Source: Phialophora verrucosa (taxonomy: Eukaryota > Ascomycota > Eurotiomycetes > Chaetothyriales > Herpotrichiellaceae). Taken from it: DNA of 64,000 nucleotides. Both the position numbers and the translations under genes were made by a program. Of the stretch, positions 1 through 9,812 are shown piece by piece. The notes under the pieces are model-generated. The model worked only from the letters and a program-made list of their open reading frames with translations, was not told the origin of the DNA and did no database searches. How positions within the stretch are numbered: position 1 is the first letter of the stretch; each line of letters opens with the position of its first letter. The DNA lies in the NCBI GenBank assembly GCA_002099365.1, contig MSED01000005.1:2108001-2172000 (forward strand). Direction: 5' to 3'.

Positions 1-1205
1 CGCAGGGACCAGATTCCGAAGCCGTGACGGCCCATGTATCCGTACGTCTGCCGGCCCGCGCTACTCCCGGGGGCAAAGTTTGTGAAATCCAGCAATGTGT
101 TCTCTGAATGATCGGTCGGGTCGGTGGGTGCCAGACACACCGTGTGCCGAATGCTCGAGTACGCAAGCCATTTGTTATCGGGGCTTAGCGTTGCGTCGGT
201 GATCGTCCACTGGCCAAAAGGATAATCTACCGTCTTGTAGTATTTCCACTCGTATGGATTGGATGTATCGTACATCCTGACCTTGAAATTCTGAGTGCAG
301 GAGAAGAAAAAGTTGCCATCGTCAGAGAATTGCCCGCTGTAAGCCCGCGAGTCGTAGTGGATTATTTTATCTGCAGTCGACGAGTCGGGGACGTGGTCCT
401 GTGCAATCAGGTTGTTCTGTCGCTTCATTGTGGAGCGGGCTTCCAGTCCCAATCTTCGCCAGAGAAGTCGTTCGGACACGTTACGGCGCCGTTTCCGTCG
501 GATGTCCAGGTATGAGTCTCTGCAGCCGAAGGTGCCAAGGTTCATGAGCGCTTTCCCGGCGTCGGAAGGGACTTTGGGAAAGCGGTCGCCCTGGTGTTTT
601 GGACGTCGGGGAGGGAGCCGGCGGCCTCGGTATATGAAGCCTTCGTCTTCATCGTCGTCGTCATCGTCGGCGAAGAGTTCTTGGCTATTGCGGTCGAGGT
701 TGCGATAGTGGCTGAGAATGAGTTGGCGGAGAGGGGCACTGGCGCTGAACAGGTCGCGAATGTCTCTGGCGGTTACTGTTGAGGCCCGAACGGTCAGCAA
801 GATAGGCGACATCTGGAGGGAAGGTCAATGGTGAAACAAAAGAAAAAACCAACCCTGTGCGGTTCTTCGCGTCCCCGCGGGGGCATTCTCTTCGGTTTCG
901 GTCTCATTCTCTTCCTCCTCATCGTCATCGTCCTCACTTCGTTCATATATTATTTCAATGCCACCGAAGGTTTCTCGGGCGTCTGCGACATGTCAGAAAC
1001 GCGTTGCCCTGGATTGTGACCCAATCGTACCGGTGAAATCAGCATCACTGTCTTCATCTCCTAAGCCACTAGCATCTGTACTTTGTTCCTCGGTTGGATG
1101 GTAACTTTCGACGTCATCATCCTCGTCTTCGTCCCCGGCAAAGATATCGAGAATATTGACGGTTTGCGGGCTTACGCCTTCGCGAGGATCTGGAGATGTC
1201 GACAT
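1..1205 (-). CDS. WD40 protein, DCAF11/LEC14B (WDR23) type, N-terminal part
   Basis: The gene runs off the left edge, so only the N-terminal part is here. The family serves as substrate receptors of CUL4-DDB1 ubiquitin ligases (established); that role is inferred for this copy. The model starts at ATG 1205. Exon 1 is 1031-1205, exon 2 is 854-982, exon 3 runs from 775 to beyond base 1; all three phases agree. The 48-base first intron has a CTGAC branch site. The second junction is less sure, since an AG just before the ATG at 812 is an alternative acceptor but breaks phase. The head is very acidic (runs of D/E), followed by a basic RRKRRR stretch. The first blades follow, with YSGQFSDDGNFFFSC, VRMYDT and ITDATLSPDNKWLAYSS, as in fungal LEC14B homologues. 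Confidence 0.85.
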
Positions 1206-1683
1206 GATGGGTCTAGGGCAGGGGCACGCATGGACTGAGGGTAGACAGACTGCAGCTGCAACTGCAGCTGGATAGTGATGAGGTACTGATTTGAAGTCGG
1301 ATCTGGTGGACGTAGGCTTATCTCCGCGCCGGCGCCAATGAATGACGAGCTGGATTGGAGTTCTTCTCTTCCCCCTTCATCCCTTGTTGAATCAGGAACA
1401 AAACAACGACAACTTCTGTCAACGACACCTTGAGTCAAAAGACTAATCCTGTCACCCCGACGTGAAGACCTCCTGATTACTCTGACTGGTGGAGCCGCCG
1501 CTGGACTTGGAAGAATGAGATGAAGCCGTGGCATTGAGCGGGACTCACGCGTGCCAGACAGATGCGCTTCCATGGTGTCCTCGACCAGTGGTTGCATGTT
1601 CCAGATGACTGATATATCGGCGATATTGCTCGATTCACAACAGCTGTGAGCTGCTGAAAGGCTTGACTATTCTGAGTGTTATA
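1206..1683. other. intergenic, 5' side of the WD40 gene
   Basis: No supported gene. It holds the upstream region of the WD40 gene, with a short CTGCAG/GCTGCAACTGCAGCTG palindromic patch near 1250-1270. A minus-strand open frame here is low-complexity (Gln/Leu run) and lacks a family signature. Confidence 0.4.
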
Positions 1684-2057
1684 TCAGCGGAACGCTTGCA
1701 CAGATGCATCCATCCCAAGTCCGAATCTTTCAAAAATTGGCCTATCCATAGCTCGGCAGTCTTCTAATCTTGAGGAGCCTAATGCGAACAGCCCTGCGCA
1801 TAAACCTCGAATATGGCGTCGATGGTTCGATACAACTCCCGTCTTGATCTGCAGAATCACATCCGCCACAAAGCGTGTCTTGCGATCTGAGTAGGGATAT
1901 CAACACAACGCTTCCACCACCAAGTCTCGGATATCATGAAGTTGTTGAGTTCAACCTCCACTCTATTCAGCACGTCGGGCGTATCCTGAAACAACTTCGG
2001 GTACCATAATCTATAAAAGGAGTGGAATTTCTGGATGTCGGGGCACCGGAAAGACAC
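1684..2057 (-). pseudogene. decayed copy of the local tandem WW-C-LPTQ small-protein family
   Basis: This stretch aligns clearly with the two intact genes that follow. It has FHSFYRLWYPKLF against FHSEYFGEYLELR, and then WWWKRCVDIPTQ against HWWPKCKDLPTQ. Right after IPTQ the frame runs into a stop, while the matching downstream part (TRFVADVILQI, against KLVAWAVERL) continues in another frame. A frameshift therefore lies near 1880. The upstream part has no ATG in frame and is cut by a TAG just before 2057, so the N-terminal half is missing or unrecognisable. An unrecognised intron cannot be fully excluded. The function of the family is unknown. Confidence 0.7.
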
Positions 2058-2770
2058 TGTGAAGGACTAACGAGATTCAATCCTTCTCCTGAACAGGGAT
2101 GAAGCTGCTCCTCTCTCAGTGAAGATGTGACTCGGCATGCCCCGCCAGATTTGTTGAGGCAGTCAAGTGACAGAAATGCAGAGGCTGTAAATCGGAACTG
2201 CACGAGGCCAGGGCTATGGACGAACAACGCCCCATCTTCTCTTCCAGGGGCACTGAGTCACAAAGGCGATGACCAGAGGAGGCGATCGTAGGTGGGAGGA
2301 AGGCGAAAAAGAGCTGGAAGCCCAGAAGAGGCGCAATAAACGGTGAAGTTTTTCAGGCAATCTTGTTTGCACTCTCGAAGTCATTGGCCGCGAGCCGGTC
2401 TAGCATTCGATGCCTTACAGGCGCTCTCTTACAGTCGAATCCACCGTCTTTTTTTCTCGGAGCTTTCGATCGCCCGCAGCTTCCCGAGTCTCTGCGTACA
2501 GGTTGCCTGCTATTCAGCTCTTCGGCAGTTCCCACGTGGCGCTGAATGCCCCTATCCAACGATCATCCATGATGTGGATTTGACTGTCTATAGACGTATC
2601 CAATGTCGCCTGCGGTCGGACATCGAGCTGGGCTCTCCTTGTGTTGTATGTTGATATCCCCCCCGGGGGCCAGACTCGAGGTATGTGCGTCTGCCCTTCA
2701 GCTCCCTTATCAGGAGGTCTTGTGTACTCATATCTAAATCGTACCTTTCCACTGTCTGCTGGCACACGAC
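2058..2770. other. intergenic between tandem copies 1 and 2
   Basis: No gene I can support. Open frames on both strands are short and mutually overlapping, with no family features. A CCCCCCGGGGG run occurs near 2660. Confidence 0.4.
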
Positions 2771-3415
2771 TCAGCCTCCCAACGGTCGGTCGCACCCAGC
2801 CTTACAGAACTCATCCAACGCGGTCGTGAAACGGTTGTTGTCAAAGTCCCTCTCGGCCAGCCGTTCAACCGCCCAGGCCACCAACTTTCGCCTCTGCGAC
2901 TGGGTTGGCAGATCTTTACACTTTGGCCACCAGTGGTACTGGGCCCATGTGAACTTGGCGAGGTCGTCGCGGATTCTGTCGGCGAGGTAGGGCGTAGTGT
3001 GTTCGCGCAGCTCGAGATATTCGCCAAAATACTCACTGTGGAAGCGGCCAAGGTCAGTATATCGGGAGTGCATCGCCCGTCTCCGCACCTCGATGCTCAT
3101 CGCCTTCATGCGGCCGAAGCTGCCAAAGTACCTGCAGAACCGACTGATATAGAGATGAATGAGATGGACTTGTTGTTCCTTGTTGGCTTTGATAGGGGAA
3201 CGAGGGCCTCTGGATCTGAGGATTGTCGACGATCTCACTTTGGCAGGGGTCTTCGATGGCGTGCTCGCCGGTTCAGTCTTGACGGGCGCTACGAGCAGTT
3301 CAATTGCTGCTGATGTGTTTTCCTCGGGAAGCTGACCTTCATCGACGACACTCCCACTGGGAGACGTGCGCTCTTGGTTCTCGATGCTCTCTTCCATCGT
3401 TGTCGCTGACCACAT
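2771..3415 (-). CDS. uncharacterised tandem-family protein, copy 2 (intact, 214 aa)
   Basis: I do not recognise this family. It is a single exon from ATG 3415; a second ATG at 3397 is possible. Residues 1-80 are polar and Ser/Pro/Lys rich and look disordered. Residues 83-205 form the conserved part shared with the neighbours at 1684 and 3852. Its landmarks are HLIHLYISRFCRYF (84-97), R.....Y.D...FHSEYF (113-130), YHWWPKCKDLPTQ (160-172), and a helix-like end with VERLAERDF (183-191) and FTTALDEFCKAGC (196-208). It has no signal peptide, membrane span or known catalytic motif. The Trp pair, the Cys and the LPTQ motif are the strongest shared positions. Confidence 0.6.
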   Translation of the reverse strand: MWSATTMEESIENQERTSPSGSVVDEGQLPEENTSAAIELLVAPVKTEPASTPSKTPAKVRSSTILRSRGPRSPIKANKEQQVHLIHLYISRFCRYFGSFGRMKAMSIEVRRRAMHSRYTDLGRFHSEYFGEYLELREHTTPYLADRIRDDLAKFTWAQYHWWPKCKDLPTQSQRRKLVAWAVERLAERDFDNNRFTTALDEFCKAGCDRPLGG

Positions 3416-3851
3416 GAATCTGGATTGTCGAGCTTGTCATGGATGGACCTTTAAATAAGGCAGACGATTAAACCACACACGGCTCAACTCAGTGACGAAG
3501 ACTTCGAACAATAAGACACCGCAATTGTCTTAAGTGAGAGACAGATGGGGAGCAAGAAGGGAGGCGATAGATGAGAGCGAGAAGCCTTGAGAATGAAGAG
3601 CCAAGTGAGTGAATATGAGCGTTCCTTAACCAGTGCATGGCCATTCATGCCCTCACCTACCAGTCACTCAGTCATGACTGACCCCTAGAGGTGAAGTTGT
3701 GGCCCTTTCGATCGTCCTCGACACGGCGCGCTTGCGCTGCCCCGTCAAAGGCGGCAGCTGACGTCTTGCCTTGCCTACAGGCGCTCGCCTGCTCCATCTT
3801 GAACCTATGCATTCGTCCTTGATGCTCCGTTTCAGTCGAGCCCTCAAAATC
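3416..3851. other. intergenic between tandem copies 2 and 3
   Basis: Promoter side of copy 2 and 3' side of copy 3. No gene or RNA is visible. The spacing between copies is similar, as expected for tandem duplication. Confidence 0.4.
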
Positions 3852-4632
3852 CTAACTTTCTCCCGCCATGCGTTGGACGTGATCCTCATCATAGCAAAGC
3901 GCATAACCAGCTACGAAATCTGCCAGGATGAAATCTTTCCGTGCCACCTCCTTGAAAACATCTTCCACCACGGTCCTCCTCAAATTTTGCAAGGGCAGAA
4001 GCTCGACACGTCTCCGCCACCAATAGTTCTCCACGGCGCAGAAGAACTTGGAGACCTCCCGGCCGACGTGGTGAAGATCATTCGCACTGCATCCGCGCAT
4101 ATGTCGCATCATCTGGCGATAATATTCGACGTGAAAGGCCACGACGCTGTGTTTCCACGTGTCCACTCGCTGGTAGACTTCGTTGGCAGCGGCTTCTTGG
4201 TGTGCGAACTCGAGGTCGCGAAAGTGGGTGAAGAAGTTCCGAGCGTAGCAGAAAGTGATATCAATCTTGTCGGTTCTTGAAGCGAGTTTCGCGAGGAGCC
4301 ATGGGCCCGACTCGCTTGGTGGCTGGGATTTCTTCGCTAGAATGCCTTTGGATGCTGTTGCCTTGTCGGTCATCGTAATCGGCGTATTCAACGATATCAG
4401 TGCATGCCTTTGCAGCGTCGTTGTAGTTCTGCTTACTGCTAGGTGTTGAAAGACTGCTGACGTCTTTGTGTGCTTGCACATTGAGCCAGTGCCTGGCAGT
4501 CTCGGCCTCAAGACGGCTAGCTTGACTCGTTACGTCGCCATTGTTGTTGAAGCGACGCATGAAACCTTTCGCGGATTTAAGCTTTGCGGTCTTAAGCGTG
4601 GCCTTGAATTCCGGGTCTTTCAGGTTCGCCAT
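3852..4632 (-). CDS. uncharacterised tandem-family protein, copy 3 (two exons, 226 aa)
   Basis: Homologous to the genes at 2771 and 1684. Two overlapping frames join through a phase-matched intron at 4337-4436 (GTAAGC...TTCTAG, 100 bases). This gives exons 4437-4632 and 3852-4336 and a 226-residue product starting MANLKDPEFKATLK. The first exon is basic and hydrophilic. The second carries the family core: ITFCYARNFFTHF, VVAFHVEYYRQMM, ENYWWRRRVELLPLQ, VVEDVFKEVARKDF. The Cys of copy 2 is Arg here, so it is not invariant. An unspliced start inside exon 2 (ATG of MTDKATASK) is a reasonable alternative. No known domain is recognised, so no function is offered. Confidence 0.55.
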
Positions 4633-5103
4633 CCTGCAACCGCAGCGGGGATAGGAGTGGGAAAGGGGTTCCTGCGGCCAGGATCCAAGAAATAGAAGAA
4701 ATAAAAGAATTGCAGAAGAGATGGAAGGTGTTGGAAGGCGAGGCAGATGCGAGGACGATGGAACAGGGCGTTTCGGGACGACAAGAGACAATGACCAAGC
4801 TGTAGCGAAGTTCTCGAAGAGCTTCGACATTCACAATCTGAACTTGACTTGAGATTCGCACTTACTGGCAGTTCGCCTTGTGTGCTCCATTCTCGAAACC
4901 GAATCTGATGCACAAGACCGAAGAGGACGCTTTTCAACATGTTCGCACTTCCCAAAACCTTGACGCCAACGCGATGTCCAGCCAATACACCCAATGCCGT
5001 ACACGTCACTTGAACTCATTATCTGCCGGCTTCTCCGAGGAATGGTCTCCGAGAAGGGGCTCTTGGGCCATGCGGAGTGAGTTTGTGCAGTGCTTCTAAT
5101 TTG
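4633..5103. other. intergenic, 5' side of tandem copy 3
   Basis: The frame of copy 3 stays open upstream to 4830, but the added residues are hydrophobic and irregular with no homology to copy 2. I treat it as leader/promoter. No other feature is visible. Confidence 0.35.
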
Positions 5104-6082
5104 TTAGTCTAATGTACATGCTGATGGTGCATCCGTCCACCCTGTCAGACGGTTCGCCATGTCACTTGCGTAGCAGTGAGTCGCTGAGCCCTTGCCGAGG
5201 TCGCCCGATGGATCGATTTCGCCGGAGTTGTAGAATCGGGCTGCGCGATAGTATGCTTGCGCGTATTCGATGCCATCAACTGTTGCCTGAGCGTTAATAT
5301 CGGACGCGTACCCATGACCGTCATCTACTGTGCCGGCAACTGCAAATAGGAACACTTAGCAAAACACACGCCAACCGGTAATATTGGTGGAAGAGGACTT
5401 TGCTTACCCCCATCCTGGATCATCCCAAGAATCTGGTCCTGAGGACACGGATTCTGCACCTTCCCATTATCATTACAGGAGTGATTCCCTCTGAACGACT
5501 GCAGAATTCCCGGATTCCGCACGGTGCCATCTGGCGAGACCGATGTCTTGGCCCTCACACAACCTCCCGTCTCCTGCATAGCCGCGGCCAGGATGAATCG
5601 ATGGTCCACCCTCGTCTGTTGTGAAACTTGTTTGATTGCATCATAGAGGTCCTGGATCTCCTGGTCGGACATGTTGGGTGCATCGTATAGACGATTGCAG
5701 CTTCGAGAGATTATGTTCTGGTTCGCAACCCACATGTCGTTGAAAGATATCCAGGAGAGGTCTGATGGCCATCCTGCTTTTGACGAGCCATCACCTGTGT
5801 ATTGTATGTAGTTGTTCCGTCCACCTGTTTATGTCCCTTGTCAGTCATGCCGCTGTCCTATTGCTCTGGGCAGCCGAATCTAGGTACCGTCGTAGTCATT
5901 CCAGAAGCCGTCACTGCCAAGTTTCCCTTGGACAACATCGTTTGTGCGTTTTACAAGAGGACTAGCGAGGGTGGAGGTAGTGAGGAGGGCTGCGAGGAAA
6001 ACCTTGCAAATTTGTCAGCCTTCGAGTGTGAAGCTATCGTGGAGAGTAATTAGAGTCAACTTACCACCCGCGATAGAGTCAT
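5104..6082 (-). CDS. secreted lysozyme-fold (transglycosylase-like) protein
   Basis: Four exons with matching phases: 6065-6082 (only 18 bases), 5888-6002, 5408-5824 and 5104-5339, giving 261 residues. The product starts MTLSRVVFLAALLTTSTLAS, a clear signal peptide. LVKR right after it is a likely Kex2 cut site. The mature part has WPSDLSWISFNDMWVANQ, then VDHRFILAAAMQETGGCVR, whose AAAMQETGG is the lysozyme/SLT-type catalytic-Glu region. GYASDINAQATVDGIEYAQAYYRAARFYNSG follows. Conserved cysteines near CNRLYD, GGCVR, NHSCNDNG, NPCPQD, THCYASD and SACTLD suggest disulfides. Likely an extracellular polysaccharide-active or effector-type protein; the substrate cannot be told from sequence. Fungal homologues are mostly annotated as hypothetical. 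Confidence 0.8.
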
Positions 6083-6952
6083 TCTGCAAGAGGGTAATTT
6101 CGCTCCGAGTCCAGCTCAAGCGAAAGTACGAATTAAAAGTATGGGAACACGGCAAGAAAGGATCTGCAATTCAGCAAGGAATGATAGATAGGGCGGGTAT
6201 AGGACAGGGGAGGGCGCAGCGAAGAGACGAGGGAATCGAAATCTTTGATATGAAATCCACCCCGGGAGTGGAGAGCAAGGAGCCTCTTGTATTGGAAGCA
6301 ATGGCGTGCATACCAGAACAAAAAGAGGATATCTGATGGCGGTAGCCAGGCCATTCTGCCAGCATGACTTTAGAATGTTTCAGACCGGTATCCGCAGTTG
6401 AAGAGATCCACAATGCACACCCATTAAAAAGGATGGTCAGGGTATGATGCTATCCAAGGGGCCTGGGGCAGCCCGAAGTACCTAGGCAGGGACGAAGTGG
6501 ACATGGTGAGAGCCTTCAGAACGGGCCTGATCATCATCGGAATCCTCCTTGGATGGGTCGTCGGAATTTGGTAAAGAGTTGGGTGCCCAAATACTGAATT
6601 CTGCAAATTTTCGGGACAGCAAAATCTGTTCATGCAGGGGTCCTCAGCCGAGAGAGCAGCCATGCCATCACCAGCGGTCCTCCCGGAGTTCAGTGGTGCG
6701 TCCGTTGACTGTTGTGCATGGGGAGAAAAACAGTGCGAGTATGAAAAAAGCGCAGGATGCCCGTAGTTGACTCAACTCCACTCCACTCATTCGGCCCGCG
6801 TGGCCAAATCCTTGCATGGGCCTCTAAGCACGGCGATACTCGTCTGACTACACTTACCCTCAGTGATGCGGGCATCTGATCGAGTGTGAGCGATTTAGCA
6901 AGGTGTCTGACACGACATGGAATATTCATATAATCATCAAGAAAACGAGCGG
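6083..6952. other. intergenic, about 870 bases
   Basis: Upstream region of the secreted lysozyme-fold gene and 3' side of the membrane protein gene. Only short unsupported open frames; no tRNA or repeat seen. Confidence 0.35.
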
Positions 6953-9392
6953 TCAAGCAGTTGAATAAACTGAGCTCAAGCATTTCGACGAGCGTCGTGG
7001 GAATTGGCCTTCCCGCCAATGCAGGTCCCAACACTTTAGGCCAGCCGAGCCTTGTGGCGTTAGTCGGTCGATGCTTTGCACAGGGCCAAGCCACCGCTGC
7101 TGGGTACTTTCGGGTGTAGATATGTACAGCAGCACAGCCTCACCTAGTGTAGGTTCCAGCCCAGTAGGGCATGACCTTGCTCTGTGAGCAGTCTCGCACT
7201 GCGCTTCTTCCTCAATACTGGTCGTAATGTCTGATATCTGGCCCCTGAGAACATACGCGGAGGTGTAGTGATATTTCATCGCGCTAGCGAATGCTTCCGT
7301 AGCAGCAGACGAGCAGGTATTTCTCGCGCTTTTCAATTCAAATTCACCATATCTCATCATTCTTGCGAGCACATGAGCCGCATCACCAATCTCTCGATTG
7401 TAGAACGCTTGTCGTTTGTAACCCCAAGCGTTCTTCTGACGAACCTGGGCTCGGTTAGATCCACTCTCCGCCGCCTGGCGCAGTGCCTCGTCCCAGTCCA
7501 CCTAAAACAACTGGTAGCGCCCTCACGTACCCGATACTCTTCAGGATGATGCTGGCCTGGTGACTGTTGAAACCGTCGACCTCAATGCCAAACACGTCAT
7601 CGCTAGATCGTCCAATCTGAATGACAGGGATAGATCCGCCTTGGGCGGAGGACTCCTGCTTCGTTCCCCGTCGAGGACCAGTATCCGAAATTGAACGTTT
7701 TACAGCCGAGGAAGGAAAGATAGATCTTTCAAGGTTGGCCGTATGCAAGTCCCAATTATCGATCTTGGTTTTTAAGTAGTCAATCGACACGGAGTGTTTG
7801 TGAGACAATCCACTTCGACGATTAGGTGGCAGACTCTTAATCCATCCAAACTCAACTCGTTGGTTTGGAGTTCCTTTCACAGGGAGATCCATTGCTTCCA
7901 TGAAACTAAGTCCTCGCGCATCACGGCTGTATACGCTTGAAGCACCGTGGCTGCACTGGCTTCTGGGACCAAGAATTGGCTTGAAGATCGTTGACAGCGA
8001 GGACGAAGAGTACCGACGGGAAAACTGCGCGTTCGGTCGTAACTTTGACCAAGATACAAGCTTTAGGCGGCCAGCGTTCGATCGTTTCTTGAATACTTTC
8101 GACGGAGGAGACCCCTTCGCAGCCCGATGAGCCCGTTTACTCGGTGTACCAAATGGTACGGCGGTGAACGTCTCAGAAGTCGGGAGAATGACCGAACTAG
8201 GTGTCCTTCTGTGTACCTGGGAATGCATGTCCGTAGAAGAAGTTGTGATGTTTGACTTTGATGGTGTTGAGGGATGGGGTCTCTTCTCTGTAGAAAATCC
8301 CAGCGAGGTTGGAGGTGTCGAGGACAGCCCCGGCGTTGCAAAAGGGTTGCTAGCAGGCGTGTAGGCACGATTCGACGAAGACGAGCACTCCTTGTTGATA
8401 TCGCTTGCTGCGTTGTCGAACCAACTGCGAATCTCAGCCACAGGCGTTTTGGGTCTTGTCCGCGTTCCCATTCTCCCTAACCCTCCCTGCTTCTGCTTGT
8501 TCTTGGCCGTTTCGACTTGATCATCGTTTGTGGGCTGCAGATCCGGCACTTGCAGGATTTGCCTCTGTTCTGGAGCTGGTGTCTTGGCCACAGAAATGCA
8601 TGACTCCTCACTCATACATTGAGTTAACTCCTCATTTCGAGCCTCAATGCCCGTTGCGCACAGCTCAATCGCCGGGCTATGCTTGGATTTCTGTGGAGCC
8701 GGGCAAGGAGTTCCTAAGCTGTCTGCAGTGGTGTCCGAATTCCGCTGTCCCAACTCTTGGAAAAGTTTCACAGGATGCACGAGTTCTCCGTTGCGGCTCG
8801 AGCCGAGCGGTAGTGGCATGGGAAACCGTTCCAGCTGCCTGGTCAACGGTGGTGGCCGGCCGGCTGGTCTTGGTTTGAGGATGAGTGGTTCTGGAACGGG
8901 AAGAATGTAGTCATGCTTTGCACTGAAGGTAGTGAACTGCCGTGGATCCGAACCTGTAACTTGTCTTGCCGACTGCGGATGATGTCTCATGCCAAAGCAG
9001 CAGTGCGGTGGAGTAAAGAGTCCATGGCTGTGGTTAAACCCTTGCCCTGGACCGCTGCTTCGGTCTGATCGAGAAGGACTGCCTGGAAAGGGACTCTCAT
9101 TCCTGGGATCGTATCGTTGGACAGGAGCTGAAGGCTTCTTTCGAAAGCCGCGCAGCAGGGCAGGGTGACTTGGGAAACTAGGAGGAGGGCCAAAAGGATG
9201 TGGGTAATTCGGAACGACTGGGTATCGACTTCCAGGTAGAATTCTGGGTTTCTTTCGGTACTTTGGCAGGATGATGAGCAAAATCAGACACGTTAGGACG
9301 ACGAGGAAGGCGATGACTGCAAAGACGATGGAGAAAGTCCGACCTGGGCTGGCCTGGCGCCGCTCCAGGGGTTTGACAGGTAGTGGCGGCAT
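6953..9392 (-). CDS. single-pass membrane protein with long Ser/Pro-rich tail, function unknown
   Basis: Start ATG at 9392 (MPPLPVKPLERRQ), placed just before the membrane segment. Exons are 7527-9392 and 6953-7444. The 82-base intron begins GTGAGG and ends CTAAC...CCCAG, and the phase closes, giving 785 residues. Residues about 19-42 (FSIVFAVIAFLVVLTCLILLIIL) form one transmembrane helix followed by basic residues (YRKK), suggesting a long cytoplasmic tail. The tail is rich in Pro and Ser. It has a Trp/Asp-rich patch (YLKTKIDNWDLHT) and a more ordered C-terminal part (YVRQKNAWGYKRQAFYNREIGDAAHVLARM). A farther upstream in-frame ATG would add about 50 residues but lacks family support. I do not recognise the family. 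Confidence 0.65.
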
Positions 9393-9812
9393 AATTCGAT
9401 GTTCTGCCTGGTCATTAAAGACAAGGTGTTGCGAGACGGCAGAGTTCACGACATTGATACGAGAACGGCTGGCGTTGAGCGCGATCTGTGCGGCGCAGAA
9501 TAAACTGAAAGAGCGAGGGAGTTGAGCCAATTCTGAAAACATTAAAGGGCAGTCGAACATGGCAGGAACAGTCCAGCACGAAAGAGGAGCCGGTTTGCAC
9601 AGCGTTTTCGCGGTCGGTGTAAGTTGCTCTTTTCTCACGGGTTCGTCACTTGTTCTTCACTTTCATTTACCAAATGACCTGGGCCATTTGCTTAGCGATT
9701 CCATCCCGCTTTGTCTTCTGCAGCGACGGAAGACATACAAAATAAAGCTCAGGCGTAGTGAAAAGCAAACTGAACTTGAACATGAAGCCGCTCGACTCAC
9801 TTACAGTGCTTT
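9393..9812. other. intergenic, promoter side of the membrane protein gene
   Basis: Lies between the 3' end of the Sec39 gene and the start of the membrane protein gene, both on the minus strand. An AATAAAG-like motif occurs near 9741. No gene seen. Confidence 0.4.

Noticed and set aside
1172..1597. 141-codon minus-strand open frame upstream of the WD40 gene
   Set aside because: Overlaps the WD40 start in another frame and contains a QLQLQLQ run from a CTGCAG-rich patch.
4633..4830. N-terminal extension of tandem copy 3 to 4830
   Set aside because: Open but hydrophobic and irregular, with no match to copy 2; ATG 4632 is a better start.
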